Of a stretch of 15,687 bases of DNA, positions 6,671 to 13,923 are shown piece by piece. Source of the DNA: JAYWFX01 sp043778575 (lineage in GTDB: Bacteria > Patescibacteriota > JACMRA01); assembly GCA_043778575.1 (NCBI GenBank), contig JAYWFX010000097.1, positions 1-15,687 of the forward strand, in the 5' to 3' direction. Under the pieces are notes generated by a model, which was not told the origin of the DNA, did no database searches, and saw nothing but the letters and a program-made list of their open reading frames with translations. A program made the translations under genes and the position numbers. Position 1 is the stretch's first letter, and each line of letters starts with the position of its first letter.

Positions 6671-8738
6671 ATTGTTTGTCGTATTGCATCGATTTGCACT
6701 TGATCAAAATATAGCGATTGTTTGGATCTGTATGAACATCTTTGATGATTTCCCCATCTACTTTTGGTGTATATGTATCCATCCAGTACCGCTCAGTCAA
6801 GGAGGTGGGGTTCGACCACCACACAGAAAATGATGAGCTTTTAGCCAGTTCCTTTGGTATGCGTATCCACTTAAAGGTTCGCTCGTTCAGTAAATACAGT
6901 AGATATGGGCGGGCATGGTATTGACAGGCATCAGTGCGGTAGTTGTTGAGAAAGTCAAACATGGCAGCCCGCTCATCTCGATCCTCTTCATATACACCAT
7001 TGTCATCAGTCTTGTAGGCTATTGACTCAAAATGCTGTTTCATAAAGAACTCAGATATGAGCTTGTAATCTTTGGGTTGGATATTCTGGTTTTGGACTTC
7101 TTGTGCTGCCACTTTGAGAAAATCTTGGTACTCTCTGCTCAAAAAGGGTCTTTGCCAGCTATTTCCTGAGATATCCAAATCATTTGCACGCACCGAAGTA
7201 TTCCACAACACATTTGATACCATAACCAGCACCAGAGCTGTATTGATCAACTTTTCTCGACTACCAAAAAGTGCCTTTAGCACAAAATATATATCCAAGA
7301 CTAAAATAAGTTGAAACAAAACAAACGTCCGAGAAGCCACAGGAAATGGTATTATCAAGATAAATAACTGCAACGTAACCAGAAAAAACACCCACCGTGA
7401 AACCTGATCTCGAGTAAACAACCAAGCGACTGGAGTAGCAATCAAAATACCCACAACCAGAGGCCCAACTCCATGAAACATAATCTGCATGATAGAGATA
7501 TTTGAATACAAGCCTATTGTGTTTGCATACTGAGGTTTTCCATCAAAAATCGCGAGGAAAAAGTTTACAATTTTATAGTTGGTTTCAAAGGTAAATAACC
7601 CCTCAAAATACAATAGCACCATAAACACTGCAACCATAACAAACTTTTCAAGATGCAAAATAATTCTGATTTTACCAATCCGCTTACTCATCTCCATATA
7701 TAGAAAAAATATAAACGAACCACTGTACAAAATCACAAAAGCTGTCATCGTAAAATGAAACGGTATCAGAAGTAGAAACAAGGCAAACCCCGAAAAAAAG
7801 CGACGGTCTTTTAGAAAATACAGCAGTGCTGGAAAACAATACACGAGTACTTGTTGATTGTAGTAGGTGCCCGACATGTATAGTCCAGAAAACACTATCA
7901 TAGTAGATATCGCAGACAAAATTGCGGATGTAAAAATAGGGATCTTGAATTCACGAAGCAGACAAAAACGAGACAAAAACACAAAACAGGAGATCAATAT
8001 CTCCACAAATGACATGACATACAAAATCTCTCGAAAATCAAAAAAGCTGGTAGCTACAGCATAGTTTGGAGTGATAATAGTTGTGTAGTCTACCTGATTG
8101 TATTGCGGGCTGATAGTAGTTGCAATCAGATTGTAGACCTTTCCTACTCTAAATAAATTAGCTAGCTGAGCGTTTTGGAGGCTATCGGTATTAAATGAGG
8201 TAAACTCCATGCGAGCTGCCCACCAGACAAAATACAAACCATTGAGCAAACCAAACAAACCAGCACTGAGGATCACGCTTCGGTGTTTTTTGAGAAAAGA
8301 TAGTATATTTACTGGTGTGTGGTGTGCTTCTGATTCAGTAAACCTGAGAAATATCAGATACAGGATGACATATTCGATCAGCACTATCAGCATAAAAGAC
8401 CCCTGAGTCAGCACAGTAAAAATCGAAGCGATGTTAAGCATCACATTTCCGACACACCAAAATATCAGGATTTTTACCCACCAAGGGTATTCGTGTTTTG
8501 AAAGTAGTTTATCAAAGACAACAAACAAAGTGAATTTACCGATAGTCACAGGAAATACCAAAAAGATCAAAATCCCGAGAAAATAATCTATAAATACGAT
8601 TCCCGACTGCCCAAATAATAGATTGACAACGAGCTGCACCACAAACCACCACCCGATCGACCCATACAATTGCCGAGTATTTGGAAGGGTGATACAGAGA
8701 CCACTGAGCCGATTATACAGTTTTGCTACGAGTCTCAT
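6657..8738 (-). CDS. Polytopic membrane protein, GT-C glycosyltransferase-like architecture
   Basis: 693 aa. Roughly the first 520 residues alternate long hydrophobic helices with short loops (about 12-14 transmembrane segments by eye), and the last ~170 residues form a soluble domain. This layout resembles GT-C fold transferases or other polytopic envelope enzymes, but I see no diagnostic motif in the first loops, so the function is unassigned. The gene starts 35 nt after the stop of the Cap15-like gene with no visible terminator between them, so read-through from the cas12 operon is possible. It overlaps the following 368-aa protein by 14 nt. By eye its base composition is less AT-rich than cas12 upstream. 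Confidence 0.75.
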   Translation of the reverse strand: MRLVAKLYNRLSGLCITLPNTRQLYGSIGWWFVVQLVVNLLFGQSGIVFIDYFLGILIFLVFPVTIGKFTLFVVFDKLLSKHEYPWWVKILIFWCVGNVMLNIASIFTVLTQGSFMLIVLIEYVILYLIFLRFTESEAHHTPVNILSFLKKHRSVILSAGLFGLLNGLYFVWWAARMEFTSFNTDSLQNAQLANLFRVGKVYNLIATTISPQYNQVDYTTIITPNYAVATSFFDFREILYVMSFVEILISCFVFLSRFCLLREFKIPIFTSAILSAISTMIVFSGLYMSGTYYNQQVLVYCFPALLYFLKDRRFFSGFALFLLLIPFHFTMTAFVILYSGSFIFFLYMEMSKRIGKIRIILHLEKFVMVAVFMVLLYFEGLFTFETNYKIVNFFLAIFDGKPQYANTIGLYSNISIMQIMFHGVGPLVVGILIATPVAWLFTRDQVSRWVFFLVTLQLFILIIPFPVASRTFVLFQLILVLDIYFVLKALFGSREKLINTALVLVMVSNVLWNTSVRANDLDISGNSWQRPFLSREYQDFLKVAAQEVQNQNIQPKDYKLISEFFMKQHFESIAYKTDDNGVYEEDRDERAAMFDFLNNYRTDACQYHARPYLLYLLNERTFKWIRIPKELAKSSSFSVWWSNPTSLTERYWMDTYTPKVDGEIIKDVHTDPNNRYILIKCKSMQYDKQYDKK

Positions 8739-8773
8739 CTATACACACAGCTGGAGTGTCTAGGGGTTTGTTG

Positions 8774-9466
8774 TCAAAGGTGTTGTATTAGTTTGCTCGG
8801 ACTCTTTTCAACCTCTATGTAACCACGGGTTTTACGGTTCTCACTGCTACAATAAATTCCTTTGAGACATCGATCGTTTTCAAATATAATATCTTCAAAA
8901 GTACCTATTCCATCATGTTGACCTGCTCCGAGTGGAGATGCAAGTAACTCATGATTATCAAAATCTGTCTTGTTTGTGTACGAGTACAGTAAGTTGAACT
9001 TATGATCAGACATAACTTCAAAAAATGCTGACTTTGAAATTGAATCTGAACTCGACTTACCATCTAGTCTTGGAAATCTGCTTTCAACAACTATTTTATT
9101 GCAGTTTGGTTGTGTAATTGTGATAACTACCTCACCAGTCGTGACATATCCATCACTAGGTTTATCCCAATTAAATTTATATGAGCTAAAATACTTACCT
9201 TTATAGCTGCCAGAGATATTTGGAACATGAGGCAAACCAGTAAAATTAGAGATGACTCGTGTCGCCATATTGTTATATTTCCAAAGATAATTTGACCACA
9301 TTAAATAAACTCCAGTTATTAACATACTGACGACGATACTGAAGCTAAAATAATTCTTGAGGAAATCTAAATTAGGTGGTAAATTAGACACCAAAAAGGT
9401 TTGAACTGGCAAATACAATGCTACAATTGATAAAATTAACCTTAACCATTTTCTTGCATCAACCAT
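8774..9466 (-). CDS. Cap15-like two-TM plus beta-barrel protein (S-2TM-beta family resemblance) in the cas12 operon
   Basis: 230 aa. Two N-terminal TM helices (about 9-27 and 41-61) are followed by a predicted all-beta domain from ~81. The domain opens with LPHVPNISGSYKGKYFSS (P..sG.y.G pattern), has an alternating-strand middle (GEVVITITQ, KIVVESRF, KFNLLYSY), then HDGIGTFEDIIFEN and closes with LKGIYCSSENRKTRGYIEVE (201-220), i.e. L.G.Y......R.T.G.i. This order and these motifs match, from memory, the Cap15 / S-2TM-beta effectors of CBASS, which sense cyclic dinucleotides with the barrel and damage the inner membrane. Here no CD-NTase accompanies it; instead it starts 4 nt after the cas12 stop, so it is co-transcribed with the effector. 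A type VI-style membrane accessory (compare Csx27/Csx28) is the nearest functional analogy. Fold assignment is probable, function inferred. Confidence 0.68.
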   Translation of the reverse strand: MVDARKWLRLILSIVALYLPVQTFLVSNLPPNLDFLKNYFSFSIVVSMLITGVYLMWSNYLWKYNNMATRVISNFTGLPHVPNISGSYKGKYFSSYKFNWDKPSDGYVTTGEVVITITQPNCNKIVVESRFPRLDGKSSSDSISKSAFFEVMSDHKFNLLYSYTNKTDFDNHELLASPLGAGQHDGIGTFEDIIFENDRCLKGIYCSSENRKTRGYIEVEKSPSKLIQHL

Positions 9467-9470
9467 ATAA

Positions 9471-12400
9471 TTATTTCAAATAGTGTTTAATATTTTCTGT
9501 CCATTTTGAATAACTTGAAAAGGGTTTACCATCCTCACTTATTTTCTCTACATACCATTGAGAAAATTTTTCATTTTGTGTATGCTTATCCCCTGTCTCA
9601 AATCCACCACCAAATGTAAACCTACGACCAATATTTATAGATCCTTGGAGCTCCAGTAGATTTGGTTCACCAGCTTTTGATTTTAGGACTAAACCACAGT
9701 TTAGACATCGATTCACACGATGAATGCGACGTTCTTTATCTTTAGCTATTCTTTTATCAGCCCAAGTTGGACTACATATAACCAAGGATTCAATGAGTCT
9801 TTTCCATGCTGGTTTAGTTTGATCAGTAACCTCACCAGATCCAGCCTTTACCAATAATTTAATAGCATGTTTATAGGTTAGACCGTTTTTCAACACAGAT
9901 ATATCATCTGGGGTACGAGCACCTTCAGGCTTTCTTAAAATATTCTCAGTCAGATTTTCACTTAAAAATACTATTTTGCCAGTATCTCGAGTAGATATAA
10001 ATATCATGCATTTATTCGGATCAGATTCCACTAAATCAACTATAAATAAGTTTCTATTTTTTTTTGTTATTGGTAATGCTGGCTCATTTGTTATCCCAAC
10101 CAGATTCCTCAGATCTAAATGAGAAAGATCTTCTGGATTCATCTTGCTAAGTTTATTTCCAATATCCATTATGTTTAAATTGGGTTTGAAGCCACAATTA
10201 ATACATATTTTTGAAGTGGAATCTTCTGGTACCTTGTATATAACTTGGTCAGAATTTGGAAATATAGTCTGGTATTTTGATTCAACCATTTCAAAGAATC
10301 TCTTTCCATTCATCATGGTTTTTTTCGCAAAGTCATCAGCGTCAATAAGCTTAAAATGATCAATTCCGTTTTCGACTACAATCCTTGTTTGTTCATTTAT
10401 CGTCAGCTTAATCAACTTAGCTTGAATTTGCTTAGCTCCAGATCGAAGCTTATTACCAAGATTTTTACGTTTTTCAGGAGGTAGGTATGAGGTCTTTTCC
10501 TGCTTTTGGTATAACTGTTTTTCATTTTCAAGCCTCAAAATTGTTTCACTAAGTCTAAACTGCGGTGCCGTCAATTGTAGATTTTCGACTGCACTTTGGT
10601 TGCTATCGACAATAATCTCACCAGTTTTTGCATTAGTTTTCGTAAGAGTAACTAGTTGATAGCTACCCAAATCACAATTTGTAATATAGTTTTGATTATC
10701 TAAGTCTAATGAGGATGTAATCTTTTCGAGTCTATATAAACTCAAATTGGCAAAGTACTCCCATGTTTGTGAAAGTGGATTAAATTGCTTATGAAGACGG
10801 ATACTCGAACATTTAAGTCTACTTTTCTCTTTAAAAATATCTAATTCTGGATGAAAACGGTTATTAAAATATTTACGAGATTGATTTTTACCAAACTGCA
10901 AAGGAAAGAGAAAACTACTTGCTGAATTTTCTTGTGCTTTCACACCACCCCACTTAGCTGTGTTGAATTCCCTAAATTTGTCTGGCTCAACTTGATTCCA
11001 AAGTTTATGATTAAAATACCCATTTTTCGTATCATCTTTCGCATGCTGAATACTTTCCAATTTAGTTAGGACACTGGGATTTTTCAAAAGTTCATTTACA
11101 TCACCAGAATAAGTATAGGTCAGACCTTTATAATCATTATCTACATCAATATTGGTCAAACAATTTTCAAAATCAAATAAAATTGAAAGTTTGTTATGAG
11201 TATCTTTAATCAATTTTGCATGACTCCTCTCTGGTCGGAGATAAAAATCTGATAAGTAAATACTGAGAGATTGATTTCTCGGTTCAAATGTACGCCAACA
11301 GCCTGCAACCTTTGAAGCTAGGTCACTGATTTCTGCATAATATAGTTCACTTCTTCCTTGAAAATCATTTAAACTCAATAATTCCCATTTGAGCTCGGTG
11401 ACTAATAAATCTGCGTATTTTCGCAAAACTTCTCCACCTTTTTCTGGATTTCTGTCTGCTTTTAGTGTTTCTAATTCCTTTCTTAGTTCTACAATTTCAA
11501 AATCATATTGCTTGAAAAACTCATTCTGGGCAGTAACTACTAAATGATCACTTTTGTTTTCTTTCAAAAAAAATCTTGCCTTGGCTTGAAATGTTAAAAG
11601 TTCATTTTTATTAACTGTACTACCATCTTTTCTACCAATTTTACCATTGAATATACTACTTGACCTAGCATTTTTTTGTGCCTGTTTGAAACTTGAGCTT
11701 TTATTACTCTCGGCTTTGATTCTATTCTTGAGATCATTTACCTGATCCAATAATTGTTCGAGCGTTTCTGGTGGTTCATATTTAGGAAAACTGTCACGAA
11801 GTGTGAAACCAAGTTTTGGAATACGCTTTAGTGATATTGATGTAAAATTACACATTCGACTACTATCTGTGAATTTAGTCTGGAGACTTTTTACGTTTGA
11901 ATCACGAGAGTTTTTGAGAAGTTCCTGAATACCATTAAATGTTGTTGTGGCTTCACGAATCAACATATCATGATTCTGGATAGTCAAATTCTCTTGAATC
12001 TTAATAAAAACACTCGTGTATAAAATCAATGCTTTTTGAGCATTCTGTTTTTTTATAGGTTCTCTCATAGAGTCAACTTCATTTTTGAGAATTGAAGGTG
12101 TGGCTATACTAAATATTTCCCTACATAAATATGCTAGATTATTCAATTTTGTTTCCTTATTTATATGAGTTTTGAGATAATTAAACTTAATCGAAGCACT
12201 CAAAAACTTTTGATAATATCCTGCAATTCCACCTGCTAAATCATCGTATAAATTAGCTAAAAACGTATGAGCAAATATGGATTTTGCGTCGAGTTCTGGT
12301 TTGTTTTTTTGAATAAACTCAAGGGTTTTTGCTTTTACTTGTGAACTTGTTTCAATTCCTAGATTTGTATCAAAACCAATCATTTCCCAGTAGCAGTGTT

Positions 12401-13211
12401 TTACATAGTTATGAAATATTTCATTACCTCTTTGGTTTTTTATATGTTCACTGGCTTCATCACTAAAACTTCTAATATATTTAGAATTCAGTTCTTGTCC
12501 TTTTTCTATTTTTTTATTTACTTTATTCTCAACGTTTCCCTTCAATCCATCAAAAAACTCCTTAAACCAATTTGGTAATTGGTCATCAGTATATGATGTT
12601 TTAAATTCTTCCTGTAGTTTTTCCAAAGTTTCAATATACTGAATTTTTCTTTCCCAGATATACTTGAGAGTTTGACTTCTGAGATAATCATATAGTTCAA
12701 ACCATTGATCAAGTCGTTGGAGATCCTTATGATTTTGATTGATATCTACAATCTTTTCTAGATCTTTTTGACTTGATTTTCCAATGTAACTCCTATTGGT
12801 GTTTTCAGTAATTTGCCTGTTTTTATCTTTGAGTTTTTCTAGGAAATTCTTTCTACGTTCTAGTGATAGTTTAGCTTTTGTTAATGCTATTTCACTCAAT
12901 TTTTCACTCTTTATTCGTTGTTCCAGTATCAAAATACGATTTTTTGTTGTTTTGATCAGTTCCTCTCGACTTTTATCATCAATTTTTACTTTACTCATCT
13001 GGATCAAGTCATTTGGATCCTTTGACTGACTCATCTCTCCAATTTTTAGTTTAACAGTAAAAACCAATTCGCTTTTGGGATCAAACTCAATAGCAGAATC
13101 ACCCTTTTCGGTAAGTAATTTGTTTCGGTATTGGTTTGTGAGAGTATAAATTCCTTTTTTTTCTAATTTACTTAATGGAGTGAGTGAGGATGGTTTGATA
13201 GGTATCGACAT
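9471..13211 (-). CDS. Large divergent Cas12-like type V CRISPR effector
   Basis: 1246 aa. The C-terminal third holds a split RuvC domain: RuvC-I at Asp847 (NCDLGSYQLVTLT), RuvC-II at Glu947 (RIVVENGIDHF), RuvC-III at QGSINIG with Glu1187 where Asp is usual. Between RuvC-II and III lies a split zinc ribbon, C1003-x2-C1006 (STSKICINCGF) and C1169-x2-C1172 (RCLNCGLV), in the order seen in Cas12e and TnpB-type proteins. The N-terminal two thirds are helical and basic with a coiled coil at ~84-135, consistent with REC lobes, but match no subtype I can name. No HNH domain. Cas12a is unlikely (tracrRNA present, zinc ribbon present); the pattern is nearer Cas12e, though ~260 residues longer. First gene of a minus-strand operon with the Cap15-like gene; its promoter abuts the ATG. 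Confidence 0.88.
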   Translation of the reverse strand: MSIPIKPSSLTPLSKLEKKGIYTLTNQYRNKLLTEKGDSAIEFDPKSELVFTVKLKIGEMSQSKDPNDLIQMSKVKIDDKSREELIKTTKNRILILEQRIKSEKLSEIALTKAKLSLERRKNFLEKLKDKNRQITENTNRSYIGKSSQKDLEKIVDINQNHKDLQRLDQWFELYDYLRSQTLKYIWERKIQYIETLEKLQEEFKTSYTDDQLPNWFKEFFDGLKGNVENKVNKKIEKGQELNSKYIRSFSDEASEHIKNQRGNEIFHNYVKHCYWEMIGFDTNLGIETSSQVKAKTLEFIQKNKPELDAKSIFAHTFLANLYDDLAGGIAGYYQKFLSASIKFNYLKTHINKETKLNNLAYLCREIFSIATPSILKNEVDSMREPIKKQNAQKALILYTSVFIKIQENLTIQNHDMLIREATTTFNGIQELLKNSRDSNVKSLQTKFTDSSRMCNFTSISLKRIPKLGFTLRDSFPKYEPPETLEQLLDQVNDLKNRIKAESNKSSSFKQAQKNARSSSIFNGKIGRKDGSTVNKNELLTFQAKARFFLKENKSDHLVVTAQNEFFKQYDFEIVELRKELETLKADRNPEKGGEVLRKYADLLVTELKWELLSLNDFQGRSELYYAEISDLASKVAGCWRTFEPRNQSLSIYLSDFYLRPERSHAKLIKDTHNKLSILFDFENCLTNIDVDNDYKGLTYTYSGDVNELLKNPSVLTKLESIQHAKDDTKNGYFNHKLWNQVEPDKFREFNTAKWGGVKAQENSASSFLFPLQFGKNQSRKYFNNRFHPELDIFKEKSRLKCSSIRLHKQFNPLSQTWEYFANLSLYRLEKITSSLDLDNQNYITNCDLGSYQLVTLTKTNAKTGEIIVDSNQSAVENLQLTAPQFRLSETILRLENEKQLYQKQEKTSYLPPEKRKNLGNKLRSGAKQIQAKLIKLTINEQTRIVVENGIDHFKLIDADDFAKKTMMNGKRFFEMVESKYQTIFPNSDQVIYKVPEDSTSKICINCGFKPNLNIMDIGNKLSKMNPEDLSHLDLRNLVGITNEPALPITKKNRNLFIVDLVESDPNKCMIFISTRDTGKIVFLSENLTENILRKPEGARTPDDISVLKNGLTYKHAIKLLVKAGSGEVTDQTKPAWKRLIESLVICSPTWADKRIAKDKERRIHRVNRCLNCGLVLKSKAGEPNLLELQGSINIGRRFTFGGGFETGDKHTQNEKFSQWYVEKISEDGKPFSSYSKWTENIKHYLK

Positions 13212-13216
13212 GGGAA

Positions 13217-13245
13217 AATAAAAACTTTTAGGACTAATTTGTCAA
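13217..13245 (-). promoter_or_regulatory. Promoter of the cas12 operon, probably giving a leaderless mRNA
   Basis: On the minus strand a perfect TTGACA (13240-13245) is followed after exactly 17 nt by TTTATT (13217-13222, 4 of 6). The ATG begins 6 nt after this -10, so transcription would start at or within a base or two of the start codon. No Shine-Dalgarno exists between them. Confidence 0.6.
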
Positions 13246-13252
13246 AATATTC

Positions 13253-13283
13253 TTGACTTTTTTCATAATTTATTTCTCATATT
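13253..13283 (+). promoter_or_regulatory. Candidate tracrRNA promoter
   Basis: TTGACT (13253-13258) precedes CATATT (13278-13283, 4 of 6) by 19 nt. An alternative is TTGTCA (13239-13244) with CATAAT (13264-13269), also 19 nt apart; that -35 overlaps the cas12 -35 on the other strand. Both spacings are long, so the exact start of the RNA is uncertain. Confidence 0.35.
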
Positions 13284-13291
13284 TATTACGC

Positions 13292-13404
13292 TTTTAATTT
13301 ACTTTGAGCGGAACAACTACCTATAATGTAAAGCCCAAGATAGTTTATAGGTTATTGAAAGATAGCTTATGCAAATAACTACTCCATGATCAGGAGTATT
13401 TTTT
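13292..13404 (+). ncRNA. Candidate tracrRNA
   Basis: Start estimated, end defined by a terminator. Positions 13315-13341 form an anti-repeat that pairs with repeat bases 2-28: 24 Watson-Crick pairs, one G-U and two mismatches in 27. Thirteen bases upstream, CTTTGA (13302-13307) is complementary to the last six bases of the repeat (TCAAAG), so the crRNA end nearest the spacer can also be held, leaving a 7-nt bulge (13308-13314). Downstream a hairpin GTTATT/AATAAC (13351-13356, 13374-13379) leads into the terminator hairpin. The array and this RNA must be read from the same strand to pair; the terminator on + supports + for both. The repeat tail ATCAAAG and a tracr CTTTGA also occur in Cas12e guides as I recall. 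Confidence 0.8.
13380..13404 (+). terminator. Intrinsic terminator of the tracrRNA
   Basis: TACTCC (13380-13385) pairs perfectly with GGAGTA (13393-13398) across a 7-nt loop, followed at once by six T residues (13399-13404). It sets both the strand and 3' end of the RNA carrying the anti-repeat. Confidence 0.85.
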
Positions 13405-13427
13405 GTTGTTCAAATTCACACTTCGCT

Positions 13428-13509
13428 TGTCATGCTGAATGTATTTCAGTATCAGTATCTGGGTTTGTTTTGATGGTAGTGTAGATCCTGAAACGAGTTC
13501 AGGATGACA
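13428..13509. repeat. Palindromic intergenic element with two matching hairpins
   Basis: The ends TGTCATGCTGAA (13428-13439) and TTCAGGATGACA (13498-13509) are inverted repeats (11 of 12). Each end also forms its own 8-bp hairpin with a 5-nt loop: ATGCTGAA/TTCAGTAT (13432-13452, one G-T pair) and ATCCTGAA/TTCAGGAT (13485-13505). This resembles dispersed palindromic or MITE-like elements of the type GTCATGCTGAA...TTCAGGATGAC found in several bacterial genomes. It is non-coding and lies between tracrRNA and cas2. Confidence 0.65.
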
Positions 13510-13572
13510 ATCGTGGTGCAGGGTGGCAGTCATGGTTTAGGATGAAAGTCGTGGTTCAGTGTAATAGTCTTT
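13497..13572. repeat. Degenerate 19-bp tandem repeat, four units
   Basis: Units start at 13497, 13516, 13535 and 13554. The first three read GTTCAGGATGACAATCGTG, GTGCAGGGTGGCAGTCATG and GTTTAGGATGAAAGTCGTG; the fourth begins GTTCAGTGTAATAGTC and fades. The first unit overlaps the right arm of the palindromic element, so the array seems to have grown from it. It ends 19 nt before the cas2 stop. Confidence 0.75.
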
Positions 13573-13591
13573 TTATTAGGATGAGTTTGTG

Positions 13592-13900
13592 CTAGCCACA
13601 GGCATAAATACTCTCTCCAGAATACACAACCGAACTCTGATTCATATACAAAAATGCGTTTCCTATATACTCAATTTTCTTATAGTTTGGCTCGCTCAAT
13701 GGCACTATGACCACACTACAATTCCCCTTCATGGTAGATTTTTTTTGATCTATTTTTTGTTTCAAGCTAGCCCAAGTCTCCACGTCCAGATGAAATTCAA
13801 ACACTGAATACTGTATTCTAAATCCATATCTACTGAGCAGTTTGGCAAACACCGCCCTGTCTTTGTCATTTTCAAAATCATAACATATAATAGCACGCAT
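13592..13900 (-). CDS. cas2: CRISPR-associated endoribonuclease-fold protein Cas2
   Basis: 102 aa, the usual Cas2 size. It opens with the ferredoxin-like first strand and acidic turn MRAIICYDFENDKDR (Asp8 at the family's metal position), then helix KLLSRYGFRIQYSVFEF and VIVPL strands. Cas2 dimers bridge two Cas1 dimers in the spacer-integration complex. It is on the strand opposite cas1, with the two start regions only 8 to 23 nt apart, so the genes are divergent, not the usual cas1-cas2 tandem. No Shine-Dalgarno is visible. The cas1 promoter lies inside its first codons. No Cas4 is present in the window. Confidence 0.9.
   Translation of the reverse strand: MRAIICYDFENDKDRAVFAKLLSRYGFRIQYSVFEFHLDVETWASLKQKIDQKKSTMKGNCSVVIVPLSEPNYKKIEYIGNAFLYMNQSSVVYSGESIYACG
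13863..13891 (+). promoter_or_regulatory. cas1 promoter inside the cas2 coding sequence
   Basis: TTGTCA (13863-13868) and a perfect TATAAT (13886-13891) are separated by exactly 17 nt. A start near 13898 gives a leader of about 10 nt to the TTG or 26 nt to the ATG of cas1. The element overlaps the N-terminal codons of cas2 on the other strand. Confidence 0.65.
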
Positions 13901-13923
13901 ACAGAGAATTGATCAATACCTAT

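Noticed and set aside
8739..8773. Possible terminator between the Cap15-like gene and the 693-aa gene (ACAC...TGTGT)
   Set aside because: The stem is only 4-5 bp and no T-run follows.
8774..9466. A complete CBASS operon
   Set aside because: No CD-NTase, E1/E2 or other CBASS partner is found in the window; only the effector-like protein is present.
9471..13211. Assignment of the effector to Cas12a because of the VP..STSK stretch and a LTAP motif
   Set aside because: Cas12a needs no tracrRNA and has no CxxC zinc ribbon, and its repeats end in a characteristic TCTAC...GTAGAT hairpin that is absent here.
9471..13211. Assignment to Cas12d (CasY), which has similar length and occurs in candidate phyla
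   Set aside because: The motif contexts around RuvC and the zinc ribbon do not resemble the Cas12d sequences I recall, and Cas12d repeats are shorter and end differently.
13315..13341. Reading the anti-repeat as a stray degenerate CRISPR repeat only
   Set aside because: It is followed on the complementary-pairing strand by a terminator and preceded by a further complement to the repeat end, which a stray repeat would not explain.
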